Part shown: one piece after another, positions 33,425 to 41,614 of the stretch
Numbering within the stretch: the stretch's first letter is position 1
How the letters are laid out: every line of letters starts with the position of its first letter
Source: Streptomyces sp. NBC_00708
GTDB taxonomy: Bacteria > Actinomycetota > Actinomycetes > Streptomycetales > Streptomycetaceae
Direction of reading: 5' to 3'
NCBI GenBank assembly: GCA_036226585.1
Contig: CP108997.1
Coordinates: 1,426,001-1,490,000, forward strand
Length of the DNA stretch: 64,000 nucleotides
Translations under genes and position numbers: made by a program
The notes under the pieces: model-generated
Told to the model about the DNA's origin: nothing
The model's database searches: none
Seen by the model: only the letters and a program-made list of their open reading frames with translations

Positions 33425-33612
33425 TTCGCGGGGCGTGGTGGACTGCCGGAGCCATTACGGCGACAGCAGAGGAAGCCGGTGCGAATCCGGCGCGGTCCCG
33501 CCACTGTCACCGGGGAGCGGTCCCCCACCACCGCACGTCACGGCTCGCGCGAGCGGGCTGGAAGACCGGGGGAATCCGCCGATCCGGAAGCCAGGAGACT
33601 CTTGTCGCCGTC
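33425..33612 (+). promoter_or_regulatory. Cobalamin (B12) riboswitch
   Basis: The conserved core is visible: GAGGAAGCCGGTGCGAATCC, then GGCGCGGTCCCGCCACTGTCACC (the CCGCCACTG element), and the B12 box AGCCAGGAGACTC at 33589-33601. The distal stems lie between. Ends are approximate. It precedes cobD and should reduce expression of the cobalamin operon when adenosylcobalamin is plentiful. The cobD ribosome site lies about 120 nt further on. Confidence 0.95.
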
Positions 33613-33723
33613 ACGTCGAACCAGGGCGCGGACCCTGAGTGAGGACATGTCGCCATGCCCGGCTGCCGTACGGCTCCCTCCCCAGCACCCCTGTCTGCGG
33701 ACACCGGTACGGCCGGCTGACCC

Positions 33724-34716
33724 GTGCGTGCCGACCGCATCTACGCGTACGGCGCCACGGCCGGCCTGATCGGCGACCTGCTGCTCGGTGACCCCCGCAG
33801 GGGGCACCCGGTCGCCGCCTTCGGACGGGCCGCCGCAGCCGTCGAACACCGGCTCTGGCGCGACCACCGCGGCTGGGGCGCCCTGCACACCCTGCTCTGC
33901 GCCGGAGGCGCCGCCGGGTCCGCCGCGCTGGCCTCCCGCGCCCTGCGCCGCCACCCCGCCGTGTCCGTGGCCCTGACCGCCGCCGCCACCTGGTCCGTCG
34001 TCGGCGGTACGTCGCTGGGGCGCGAGGCCCGCGCCATCGGCGGGGCGCTCGCCGCCGGGGACGTCGAACTGGCCCGGGAGCGGCTGCCGCACCTGTGCGG
34101 GCGCGACCCGCAGGCGCTGGACGCTCCCGGGATCGCCCGCGCCGTCGTCGAGTCCGTCGCCGAGAACACCTCGGACGCCGTGGTCGGCGCCCTGGTGTGG
34201 GGCTCCCTCGCCGGTGTCCCCGGACTCGTCGGCTTCCGCGCCGCCAACACGCTCGACGCGATGGTCGGCCACAAGTCGCCCCGCTACCGGCGGTACGGCT
34301 GGGCATCGGCCCGGCTCGACGACCTCGCGGGCTGGCCGGGCGCCCGGCTGACCGCCCTCCTCGCCGTGGCCGCCGGGGGCCGGCCCCGGGAGGCGGTACG
34401 GGCCTGGCGGGCGGACGCCGCGAAGCACCCGAGCCCCAACGCGGGCCCGGTGGAGGCCTCGTTCGCCGGGGCGCTCGGCGTACGGCTCGGCGGAACCCTC
34501 GCCTACGGCGGGCGCGTCGAACACCGGCCCGTGCTCAACGGGGACGCCGGGCGGGCGGTGGAGACCGGGGACATCGAGCGTGCCGTGCGCCTCTCGCGCC
34601 GGGTGGGCGTGCTCGCCCTGGGCGTCACCGTGGCGGCCCGGCTGGGCGCGGCAGCGGTCGCGCGCCGGGCCGCACGACCCCACGGACCCCGTATTTCCGG
34701 ACGGAGAGCGATATGA
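33724..34716 (+). CDS. cobD: Adenosylcobinamide-phosphate synthase CobD/CbiB
   Basis: A 330-aa integral membrane protein that attaches (R)-1-aminopropan-2-ol (or its phosphate) to adenosylcobyric acid. Family text includes GDLLLGDPRRGHPVAAFGR at the N-terminus, ESVAENTSDAVVGALVWG and ANTLDAMVGHKSPRYRRYGWASARLDD. First gene under the B12 riboswitch, GTG start at 33724. Its stop overlaps the cobQ ATG (ATGA). Confidence 0.94.
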   Translation: MRADRIYAYGATAGLIGDLLLGDPRRGHPVAAFGRAAAAVEHRLWRDHRGWGALHTLLCAGGAAGSAALASRALRRHPAVSVALTAAATWSVVGGTSLGREARAIGGALAAGDVELARERLPHLCGRDPQALDAPGIARAVVESVAENTSDAVVGALVWGSLAGVPGLVGFRAANTLDAMVGHKSPRYRRYGWASARLDDLAGWPGARLTALLAVAAGGRPREAVRAWRADAAKHPSPNAGPVEASFAGALGVRLGGTLAYGGRVEHRPVLNGDAGRAVETGDIERAVRLSRRVGVLALGVTVAARLGAAAVARRAARPHGPRISGRRAI

Positions 34717-36266
34717 GCGGCGGACTGCTGGTCGCCGGGACCACCTCGGACGCGGGCAAGAGCGTCGTCACCGCGGGCATCTGCCGCTGGCTCGTACGCC
34801 GGGGGGTGAAGGTCGCCCCGTTCAAGGCGCAGAACATGTCGCTGAACTCCTTCGTCACCCGCGAGGGCGCCGAGATCGGCCGCGCCCAGGCGATGCAGGC
34901 CCAGGCCGCCCGCGTCGAGCCGACCGCCCTGATGAACCCGGTGCTGCTCAAGCCCGGCGGCGACCGCTCCAGCCAGGTCGTCCTGATGGGGCGGCCGGTC
35001 GGCGAGATGAGCGCCCGCGGCTACCACGGCGGGCGGCAGGAACAGCTGCTGTCCACCGTCACGGACTGCCTGGAGCAGCTGCGGGACACATATGACGCGG
35101 TGATCTGCGAAGGGGCGGGCAGTCCGGCCGAGATCAACCTGCGGCGCACGGACATCGTGAACATGGGCATCGCCCGTGCGGCGCGCTTCCCCGTGGTCGT
35201 GGTCGGGGACATCGACCGGGGCGGGGTCTTCGCCTCGTTCTTCGGCACGACCGCGCTGCTCGCGCCCGAGGACCAGGAGCTGATCGCGGGGTACCTGGTC
35301 AACAAGTTCCGGGGCGACGTCTCACTGCTGGAACCGGGGCTCGACATGCTCCGCGATCTGACGGGCCGCCCCACCTACGGAGTGCTGCCCTTCGCGCACG
35401 GGCTCGGCATCGACGAGGAGGACGGCCTGCGTGTGTCGCTGCGCGGCACCGTACGGGAGTCGGCGGTCGCCCCGCCGCACGGCGAGGACATCCTGCGCGT
35501 CGCCGTGTGCGCGGTGCCGCTGATGTCCAACTTCACCGATGTGGACGCGTTGGCCGCCGAACCCGGCGTCGTCGTCCGCTTCGTGGACCGGGCCGAGGAA
35601 CTGGCCGACGCGGACCTCGTCATCGTGCCCGGCACCCGGGGCACCGTGAAGGCGCTCGCCTGGCTGCGCGAGCGCGGGCTCGCCGACGCGCTGCGACGGC
35701 GCGCGGCCGAGGGCCGGCCGGTGCTCGGCATCTGCGGCGGCTACCAGATCCTCGGCGAACACATCGAGGACGAGGTCGAGTCGCGCGCCGGGCAGGTCGA
35801 CGCGCTCGGGCTGCTGCCCGTACGCGTGCGCTTCGACCGCGAGAAGACCCTCGCCCGGCCGGCCGGCGAGGCGCTCGGCGCGCCCGTCGAGGGGTACGAG
35901 ATCCATCACGGCGTCGCCGATGTGCGCGGCGGCGAACCGTTCCTGACGGACGGGCGGGGCACGCCGCTGGACGGCTGCCGGTCCGGTTCCGTCTGGGGCA
36001 CCCACTGGCACGGTTCGCTGGAGAGCGACGCGTTCCGCCGCCGGTTCCTGACCGAGATCGCCCGCATCACGGGCCGCCGCTTCGTGCCCGCCCCCGACAC
36101 CTGTTTCGCCGCGCTGCGCGAGGAGCAGCTCGACCGCCTAGGCGACCTGATCGAGGAGCACGCGGACACCGACGCGCTGTGGCGGCTCATCGAGTCGGGC
36201 GCGCCGTCCGGACTGCCGTTCATCCCGCCGGGAGCGCCCGCCATGCCCGTCAAGGAGGCCCTGTGA
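34713..36266 (+). CDS. cobQ: Cobyric acid synthase CobQ
   Basis: A 517-aa amidotransferase that adds amino groups to four peripheral carboxylates of adenosylcobyrinic acid a,c-diamide. An N-terminal DTBS-like P-loop domain (GTTSDAGKSVV, with FKAQNMSLNS) is followed by a triad-type glutamine amidotransferase domain with nucleophile Cys341 (GICGGYQ) and a downstream His/Glu region (VEGYEIHHG). Coupled to cobD upstream and to the chelatase gene downstream. Confidence 0.96.
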   Translation: MSGGLLVAGTTSDAGKSVVTAGICRWLVRRGVKVAPFKAQNMSLNSFVTREGAEIGRAQAMQAQAARVEPTALMNPVLLKPGGDRSSQVVLMGRPVGEMSARGYHGGRQEQLLSTVTDCLEQLRDTYDAVICEGAGSPAEINLRRTDIVNMGIARAARFPVVVVGDIDRGGVFASFFGTTALLAPEDQELIAGYLVNKFRGDVSLLEPGLDMLRDLTGRPTYGVLPFAHGLGIDEEDGLRVSLRGTVRESAVAPPHGEDILRVAVCAVPLMSNFTDVDALAAEPGVVVRFVDRAEELADADLVIVPGTRGTVKALAWLRERGLADALRRRAAEGRPVLGICGGYQILGEHIEDEVESRAGQVDALGLLPVRVRFDREKTLARPAGEALGAPVEGYEIHHGVADVRGGEPFLTDGRGTPLDGCRSGSVWGTHWHGSLESDAFRRRFLTEIARITGRRFVPAPDTCFAALREEQLDRLGDLIEEHADTDALWRLIESGAPSGLPFIPPGAPAMPVKEAL

Positions 36267-38314
36267 GTACGCCTTACCCCTTCACCGCCATCGTCGGCCA
36301 GGACGACCTGCGGCTCGGGCTGCTGCTCAACGCGGTCAGCCCGGCCGTGGGCGGGGTCCTGGTCCGGGGTGAGAAGGGAACCGCCAAGAGCACCGCCGTC
36401 CGCGCGCTGGCCGCGCTGATGCCGCGGGTGTCCGTCGTCGCGGGCTGCCGGTTCTCCTGCGACCCGGCGGCGCCCGACCCGGCGTGTCCGGACGGCCCGC
36501 ACGAGGACGCCTCCGGCGTGTCGCGGGCGGCGCGGACCGTGGAGCTGCCCGTCGGCGCGTCCGAGGACCGGCTCGTCGGGGCGCTCGACATCGAACGGGC
36601 CCTCGCCGAGGGCGTGAAGGCCTTCGAACCGGGGCTGCTCGCGGACGCGCACCGCGGAATCCTGTACGTGGACGAGGTCAACCTCCTCCACGACCATCTG
36701 GTGGACCTGCTGCTGGACGCGGCGGCCATGGGTGCCTCGTACGTGGAGCGCGAGGGCGTCTCCGTACGGCACGCGGCGCGGTTCCTGCTCGTCGGGACGA
36801 TGAATCCCGAAGAGGGCGAGCTGCGGCCCCAGTTGCTCGACCGGTTCGGGCTGACCGTGGAGGTCGCCGCCTCCCGGGAGACGGACCAGCGGGTGGAGGT
36901 GGTCCGGCGGCGGCTGGCGTACGAGGACGACCCGGCGGCGTTCGCGGCGCGCTGGGCCGACGAGGAAGCGGAGTTGCGGGACCGGATCACGGCGGCGCGG
37001 GCGCTGCTGCCCGAAGTGCGGCTCGGGGACAAGGCGTTGCGTCAGATCGCGGCGACCTGCGCGGCCTTCGAGGTCGACGGGATGCGCGCCGACATCGTGA
37101 TGGCCAGGACCGCCACCGCGCTGGCCGCGTGGGCGGGGCGTACCGACGTACTCGCCGAGGACGTCCGGCAGGCGGCGCTGCTCGCGCTCCCCCACCGGCG
37201 CCGGCGCAACCCCTTCGACGCGCCGGGGCTCGACGAGGACAAGCTCGACGACACGCTGGAGCAGAACGGCGGCGGGGACGACGATCCGGAGCCGGACGGG
37301 CCCGGTGACGGCGGTGACGGTGGCGGCGGTGGCGGGCTGCCGCCGCAGGGGGACGGCCCCGACACGCCGCCCCCGCCGGCCGACGGGAGCGACGACACGC
37401 CCGGCACGAGCGAATCCGAGCAGTCCGGGCCCGCCCCGTCCGTGCCGGGTCAGGGCGGCGAGCAGCAGCCCGTGCGGGCCGGCGAGCCGTTCCGTACGAA
37501 GATGCTGAGCGTGCCCGGTCTCGGCGAGGGCGCGGCGGGGCGGCGGTCCCGGGCGCGTACCGAGCACGGGCGGACGACGGGTTCGCGGCGGCCCGAGGGC
37601 GCGCTGACCAAGCTGCACCTGGCCGCGACCGTCCTGGCCGCCGCCCCGCACCAGCGGGCGCGGGGCCGGTCCGGGCGGGGTCTGGTGGTGCGGCGCGACG
37701 ATCTGCGGCAGGCGACGCGGGAGGGGCGCGAGGGCAACCTCGTGCTGTTCGTCGTGGACGCCTCCGGTTCGATGGCCGCCCGGCAGCGCATGGGCGCCGT
37801 GAAGGGCGCGGTCCTGTCCCTGCTGATGGATGCCTACCAGCGGCGCGACAAGGTCGGGCTGATCACCTTCCGGGGCCGGGACGCGGAGCTGGCGCTGCCG
37901 CCGACCTCGTCGGTGGACGCGGCGGCGGCCCGGCTGGAGTCGCTGCCGACCGGCGGGCGCACCCCGGTGGCCGCCGGGCTGCTCAAGGCCCATGACGTGC
38001 TGCGGGTGGAGCGGCTGCGCGATCCGTCCCGGCGGGCGCTGCTGGTCGTGGTGACGGACGGGCGGGCGACCGGCGGGCCGGACCCGGTGGCGCTGGCCGC
38101 GCGGGCCGCCCGGCTGCACGCGGCGGAGGGCACGGCGTCGGTCGTCGTGGACTGCGAGTCCGGGCCGGTACGGCTGGGACTCGCGGCGAGCCTCGCGGGC
38201 GAGCTGGGCGGCACCGCCGTCACGCTCGACGAACTGCGGGCCGAATCGATCGCCGGGCTGGTCAAGGACGTCCGGGGCGCGGGTCCCGGGCACAGCGACA
38301 GGAGGGCCGCGTAA
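36263..38314 (+). CDS. ChlI-ChlD-type (BchI/BchD fused) metal chelatase subunit, probable cobaltochelatase ATPase
   Basis: A 683-aa fusion. Residues 1-330 are an AAA+ ChlI/BchI module with P-loop GEKGTAKST and Walker B ILYVDEVN. An acidic Gly/Pro linker (about 330-410) joins a ChlD-like VWA domain with MIDAS motif DASGSM (Asp499). In cobalamin synthesis such proteins drive cobalt insertion together with CobN, which is not in this window. GTG 36263 follows AAGGAGG and overlaps the cobQ stop (GTGA). Confidence 0.9.
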   Translation: MSTPYPFTAIVGQDDLRLGLLLNAVSPAVGGVLVRGEKGTAKSTAVRALAALMPRVSVVAGCRFSCDPAAPDPACPDGPHEDASGVSRAARTVELPVGASEDRLVGALDIERALAEGVKAFEPGLLADAHRGILYVDEVNLLHDHLVDLLLDAAAMGASYVEREGVSVRHAARFLLVGTMNPEEGELRPQLLDRFGLTVEVAASRETDQRVEVVRRRLAYEDDPAAFAARWADEEAELRDRITAARALLPEVRLGDKALRQIAATCAAFEVDGMRADIVMARTATALAAWAGRTDVLAEDVRQAALLALPHRRRRNPFDAPGLDEDKLDDTLEQNGGGDDDPEPDGPGDGGDGGGGGGLPPQGDGPDTPPPPADGSDDTPGTSESEQSGPAPSVPGQGGEQQPVRAGEPFRTKMLSVPGLGEGAAGRRSRARTEHGRTTGSRRPEGALTKLHLAATVLAAAPHQRARGRSGRGLVVRRDDLRQATREGREGNLVLFVVDASGSMAARQRMGAVKGAVLSLLMDAYQRRDKVGLITFRGRDAELALPPTSSVDAAAARLESLPTGGRTPVAAGLLKAHDVLRVERLRDPSRRALLVVVTDGRATGGPDPVALAARAARLHAAEGTASVVVDCESGPVRLGLAASLAGELGGTAVTLDELRAESIAGLVKDVRGAGPGHSDRRAA

Positions 38315-38913
38315 TGCCGCAGGGACAGCCGGAGAGCGTGCCGGACGACGGACTCACCACCCGGCAGCGGCGCAACCGCCCGCTGCTGATGGTGCACACC
38401 GGCATCGGCAAGGGGAAGTCGACGGCGGCCTTCGGGCTCGCGCTGCGCGCCTGGAATCAGGGGTGGCCCATCGGGGTCTTCCAGTTCGTGAAGTCGGCGA
38501 AGTGGAAGGTCGGCGAGGAGAACGCCCTGAAGGTCCTCGGCGCGAGCGGCGAGGGCGGGCCGGTCGCCTGGCACAAGATGGGCGAGGGCTGGTCCTGGGT
38601 CCAGCGCGACGACCAGACGGACAACGAGGCGAAGGCCCGTGAGGGCTGGGAGCAGGTCAAGCGCGACCTGGCCGCCGAGACGTACCGGCTGTACGTGCTG
38701 GACGAGTTCGCCTACCCGCTGCACTGGGGCTGGATCGACACCGACGAGGTCGTCTCGGTGCTGCGCGACCGCCCGGGTACGCAGCATGTGGTGATCACCG
38801 GCCGCAACGCGCCCGCCGCGCTGCTGGACGCGGCGGACCTGGTGACGGACATGTCGAAGGTCAAGCACCCGATGGACGCCGGCCAGAAGGGCCAGAGGGG
38901 CATCGAGTGGTGA
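38314..38913 (+). CDS. cobO: Cob(I)yrinic acid a,c-diamide adenosyltransferase CobO
   Basis: A 199-aa P-loop enzyme (GIGKGKSTAAFG near residue 32) that transfers the adenosyl group from ATP to cobalt. The family marker FQFVKSAKWKVGEENAL and LYVLDEF Walker B are present. Its ATG shares a base with the chelatase stop (TAATG), so translation is coupled. The order cobO-cobB is common in Streptomyces. Confidence 0.95.
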   Translation: MPQGQPESVPDDGLTTRQRRNRPLLMVHTGIGKGKSTAAFGLALRAWNQGWPIGVFQFVKSAKWKVGEENALKVLGASGEGGPVAWHKMGEGWSWVQRDDQTDNEAKAREGWEQVKRDLAAETYRLYVLDEFAYPLHWGWIDTDEVVSVLRDRPGTQHVVITGRNAPAALLDAADLVTDMSKVKHPMDAGQKGQRGIEW

Positions 38914-40349
38914 ACATCCCCCGCCTGGTCGTCGCCGCGCCCTCCTCGGGCAGCGGCAAGACCACCGTCGCGACGGGGCTGATGGCCGCGTTCGCCGCGC
39001 GGGGGCTCGCCGTGTCCGGGCACAAGGTGGGCCCCGACTACATCGACCCCGGTTTCCACACGCTGGCGACCGGGCGGCCGGGGCGCAACCTCGACGCGTA
39101 CATGTGCGGGCCCGAGCTGATCGCGCCGCTCTTCGCGCACGGGGCACGGGGGTGCGGGCTGGCGGTCGTCGAGGGCGTGATGGGGCTGTACGACGGTGCC
39201 TCGGGGCTCGGCGAGCTGGCGTCCACGGCGCATGTGGCGAAGCTGCTGCGGGCGCCGGTGGTACTGGTCGTGGACGCGTCCTCGCAGTCCCGGTCGGTGG
39301 CGGCGCTGGTGCACGGGTTCGCGTCCTGGGACACGGAGGTGCGGATCGGCGGGGTGATCCTGAACAAGGTGGGGTCCGACCGGCACGAGGCGCTGCTGCG
39401 GGAGGCGCTGGAGGAGTCGGGGGTGCCGGTGCTGGGTGCCTTGCGGCGGGCGGAGGGGGTTTCCGTGCCGTCGCGGCATCTGGGGCTGGTGCCGGTGGCG
39501 GAGCGGCGGTCCGATGCGGTGGCCGCTGTCGCGGCGATGGCGGGGCAGGTGGCTGCGGGGTGTGACCTGGAGGGGTTGGTGGCGTTGGCGCGGTCGGCGC
39601 CGGCGTTGCCGGGGGTGGAGTGGGGGGCGGGGGGCGCCGTGGGGGGCGCCTTCGGCGGGGCTGTTCCCCTCCCCGCCCCTTCCCGTAACCGGGGCTCCGC
39701 CCCGGACCCCGCTCCTCAAACGCCGGAGGGGCTGGATATGGCGGAGGCGCGGCCCATCGTTGCTGTGGCAGGTGGGGCTGCTTTTACGTTTTCCTACGCG
39801 GAGAACACCGAGTTGCTCGCCGCTGCGGGGGCCGACGTCGTGACCTTTGATCCGCTGCGGGACGAGGCGTTGCCGCTGGGGACCCGGGGCGTCGTCATCG
39901 GGGGCGGGTTCCCCGAGGTGTACGCCCCCGAGTTGTCGGCCAATGAGGCGTTGCGGAAGGCCGTGGCGGAGCTGGCCCGGAGCGGGGCGCCGGTGGCTGC
40001 CGAGTGTGCCGGGTTGTTGTATCTGGCGCGGTCGCTGGACGGGCTGCCGATGTGCGGGGTGCTCGACGCCGACGCGCGGATGACCAAGCGGCTGACGCTC
40101 GGGTACCGGGATGCCGTGGCGCTCACCGACAACGTGCTGGCGCCCGCCGGGGCGCGGATGCGGGGGCACGAGTTCCACCGGACCGTCATCGAGCCCGGGG
40201 CGGGGGACGAGCCCGCCTGGGGCATGCACCGGCCCGAGCGGCGCGTCGAGGGGTTCGTGCGGGGGAACGTGCACGCGAGCTATCTGCACACGCACTGGGC
40301 CGCCTCGCCCGGCACGGCCGTGCGGTTCGTCGAGCGGTGCCGGGGGTGA
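38907..40349 (+). CDS. cobB: Cobyrinate a,c-diamide synthase CobB (carries an in-frame repeat)
   Basis: A 480-aa enzyme that amidates the a and c carboxylates of cobyrinic acid. N-terminal P-loop SSGSGKTTVATG, then KVGPDYIDPGFH, and a glutamine amidotransferase domain with nucleophile Cys367 (AECAGLLYL). GTG 38907 is used; GTG 38910 is equally possible and both overlap cobO. Residues about 250-277 (GGAVPLPAP...TPEGLD) derive from a Streptomyces-type repeat (39654-39736) inserted in frame between the two domains; the reading frame is kept and both domains look intact. Confidence 0.93.
   Translation: MVNIPRLVVAAPSSGSGKTTVATGLMAAFAARGLAVSGHKVGPDYIDPGFHTLATGRPGRNLDAYMCGPELIAPLFAHGARGCGLAVVEGVMGLYDGASGLGELASTAHVAKLLRAPVVLVVDASSQSRSVAALVHGFASWDTEVRIGGVILNKVGSDRHEALLREALEESGVPVLGALRRAEGVSVPSRHLGLVPVAERRSDAVAAVAAMAGQVAAGCDLEGLVALARSAPALPGVEWGAGGAVGGAFGGAVPLPAPSRNRGSAPDPAPQTPEGLDMAEARPIVAVAGGAAFTFSYAENTELLAAAGADVVTFDPLRDEALPLGTRGVVIGGGFPEVYAPELSANEALRKAVAELARSGAPVAAECAGLLYLARSLDGLPMCGVLDADARMTKRLTLGYRDAVALTDNVLAPAGARMRGHEFHRTVIEPGAGDEPAWGMHRPERRVEGFVRGNVHASYLHTHWAASPGTAVRFVERCRG
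39654..39736. repeat. Intergenic-type repeat copy inside cobB
   Basis: About 80 bp closely match copy A at 28117-28194: GGCGGGGCTGTTCCCC, CCCCGCCCCTTCCCG, GGGGCTCCGCCCCGGACCCC, then CTCAAACGCCGGAGGGGCT, with only a handful of differences. It is translated as the cobB interdomain linker. Confidence 0.85.
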
Positions 40350-40363
40350 CCACGGGGGCGGGG

Positions 40364-41086
40364 TCACTGCGCGAGGCCCACCACCAGCCAGATGAAACCC
40401 GCTCCGGCCACCGTGCACAGCAGGGTGGAGAGGGCCGGGTGGTCGTGATGCGCCTCGGGCAGGATCTCGGCGGCGGCGAGGTAGAGGAGCGCGCCGCCGA
40501 AGAAGCCGAGATAGCAGCCGAGGAGTTCCTCCGGCAGGGTGAACAGCAGCGTCGTCGCCGCCCCGACGACGGGCGCCGCCGCGTCCGCGAACAGCATCGT
40601 CAGGGCCTTGCGGCGGGCGTTCCCGTACAGGCTGGTGATCGTGTACGTGTTGAAACCGTCCGCGAAGTCGTGCGTGATCACGGCGAGCGCGACGGCCGCC
40701 CCCATCCCGCCGCCGACCTGGAACGCGGCGCCGAGCGCGACGCCGTCCATCAGGCTGTGGCCGACCATCGCGGCCGCCGCCGTCAGCCCGACCTGCGGGA
40801 CGCGTTCCTCGGCCGCCCCGTGTGCCGCCTGGCGCACCGCGAGCAGCCGCTCCACCAGGTGGGCCACGAGGAAACCGCCGACGAACAGCAGCAGGGCCGC
40901 CGGGACGCCGAAGACCAGGCCGCCCGCCGCCTCCACCGCCTCGGGCAGCAGGTCCAGGCCGACCACGCCGAGCATCAGCCCGCCGGCCAGACCGAGGACC
41001 AGGTGGCGGCGGTCGCTGACGCGCTGGGCGACCCAGCCGCCGGCCAGGGTCATCAGGAACGCGCCGAGCGCGACGAACACCGCCAT
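40364..41086 (-). CDS. ZIP family metal transporter
   Basis: A 240-aa membrane protein with eight predicted helices. Metal-binding helix pairs are GHSLMDGVALGAAF and VITHDFADGFNTYTI, typical of ZIP transporters (Zn2+, Fe2+, possibly Co2+). It is the only minus-strand gene within the cobalamin cluster, between cobB and cobE. Cobalt delivery would make sense of the location, but this is inference. Confidence 0.88.
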   Translation of the reverse strand: MAVFVALGAFLMTLAGGWVAQRVSDRRHLVLGLAGGLMLGVVGLDLLPEAVEAAGGLVFGVPAALLLFVGGFLVAHLVERLLAVRQAAHGAAEERVPQVGLTAAAAMVGHSLMDGVALGAAFQVGGGMGAAVALAVITHDFADGFNTYTITSLYGNARRKALTMLFADAAAPVVGAATTLLFTLPEELLGCYLGFFGGALLYLAAAEILPEAHHDHPALSTLLCTVAGAGFIWLVVGLAQ

Positions 41087-41134
41087 GGCCTCTTGCTAGC
41101 CGATGCAACCCGGTCCGCGCATCTCGACGCGCTC

Positions 41135-41527
41135 GTGGTCGGGGTCGGCGCCGCCCGGGGCGTCTCGGCGGACGAGGTGGCCGGGCTGGTCGCGGAGGTC
41201 CTGCGGGAGGCCGGACTTCCGGTGGGCGCGGTCGCCGAGTTGGCCACCGCCGAGGCGAAGGCCCGTGAGCCGGGGATCGTGGGCGCCGCCGCACGGCTGG
41301 GCGTGCCGCTGCGGGCGCACCCGGCCGAGGTGCTGGCCCGGGTCGCCGTCCCGCACCCCTCCGGCGCGGTGCTCGCCGCCCTCGGCACCCCCTCGGTGGC
41401 CGAGGCCGCCGCCCTCGCCGGGGGCGGTCAACTCCTCGTGCCCAAAAGGAAGTCGCGGCCCCGTGACGGGCACCCGTCGATGGCCACCTGCGCGGTCGCG
41501 CGCCGGCCGGTCGGGACCGTTGCGTGA
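41135..41527 (+). CDS. cobE: Cobalamin biosynthesis protein CobE/CbiG C-terminal-like
   Basis: A 130-aa protein of the CobE/GbiG_C fold (LVVGVGAARGVSADEV...PVGAVAELATAEAKAREPGIVGAA...VPLRAHPAEVLARV). CobE binds HBA-type intermediates and probably helps the ring-contraction path. The start is uncertain: GTG 41135 fits homologues (xVVGVG), TTG 41093 is an upstream alternative; neither has a Shine-Dalgarno. It ends 87 nt before cobC. Confidence 0.78.
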   Translation: MVGVGAARGVSADEVAGLVAEVLREAGLPVGAVAELATAEAKAREPGIVGAAARLGVPLRAHPAEVLARVAVPHPSGAVLAALGTPSVAEAAALAGGGQLLVPKRKSRPRDGHPSMATCAVARRPVGTVA

Positions 41528-41614
41528 AACCGGGTGCGGGGCGCATAGTCATCCTGCCGGAGTCCACCCAGACGACGGCGCACTCCCCCACACCACACCC
41601 CCACCACGGCGGTC

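Noticed and set aside
33654..33719. 21-aa ORF between the B12 riboswitch and cobD
   Set aside because: Has a weak GAGGAC-like site but a low-information Pro/Ala-rich product; kept only as a remark under the riboswitch finding.
38712..41591. Very long antisense frame of 959 codons over cobO-cobB
   Set aside because: Arg/Pro/Gly-rich shadow of genes with clear domains on the plus strand.
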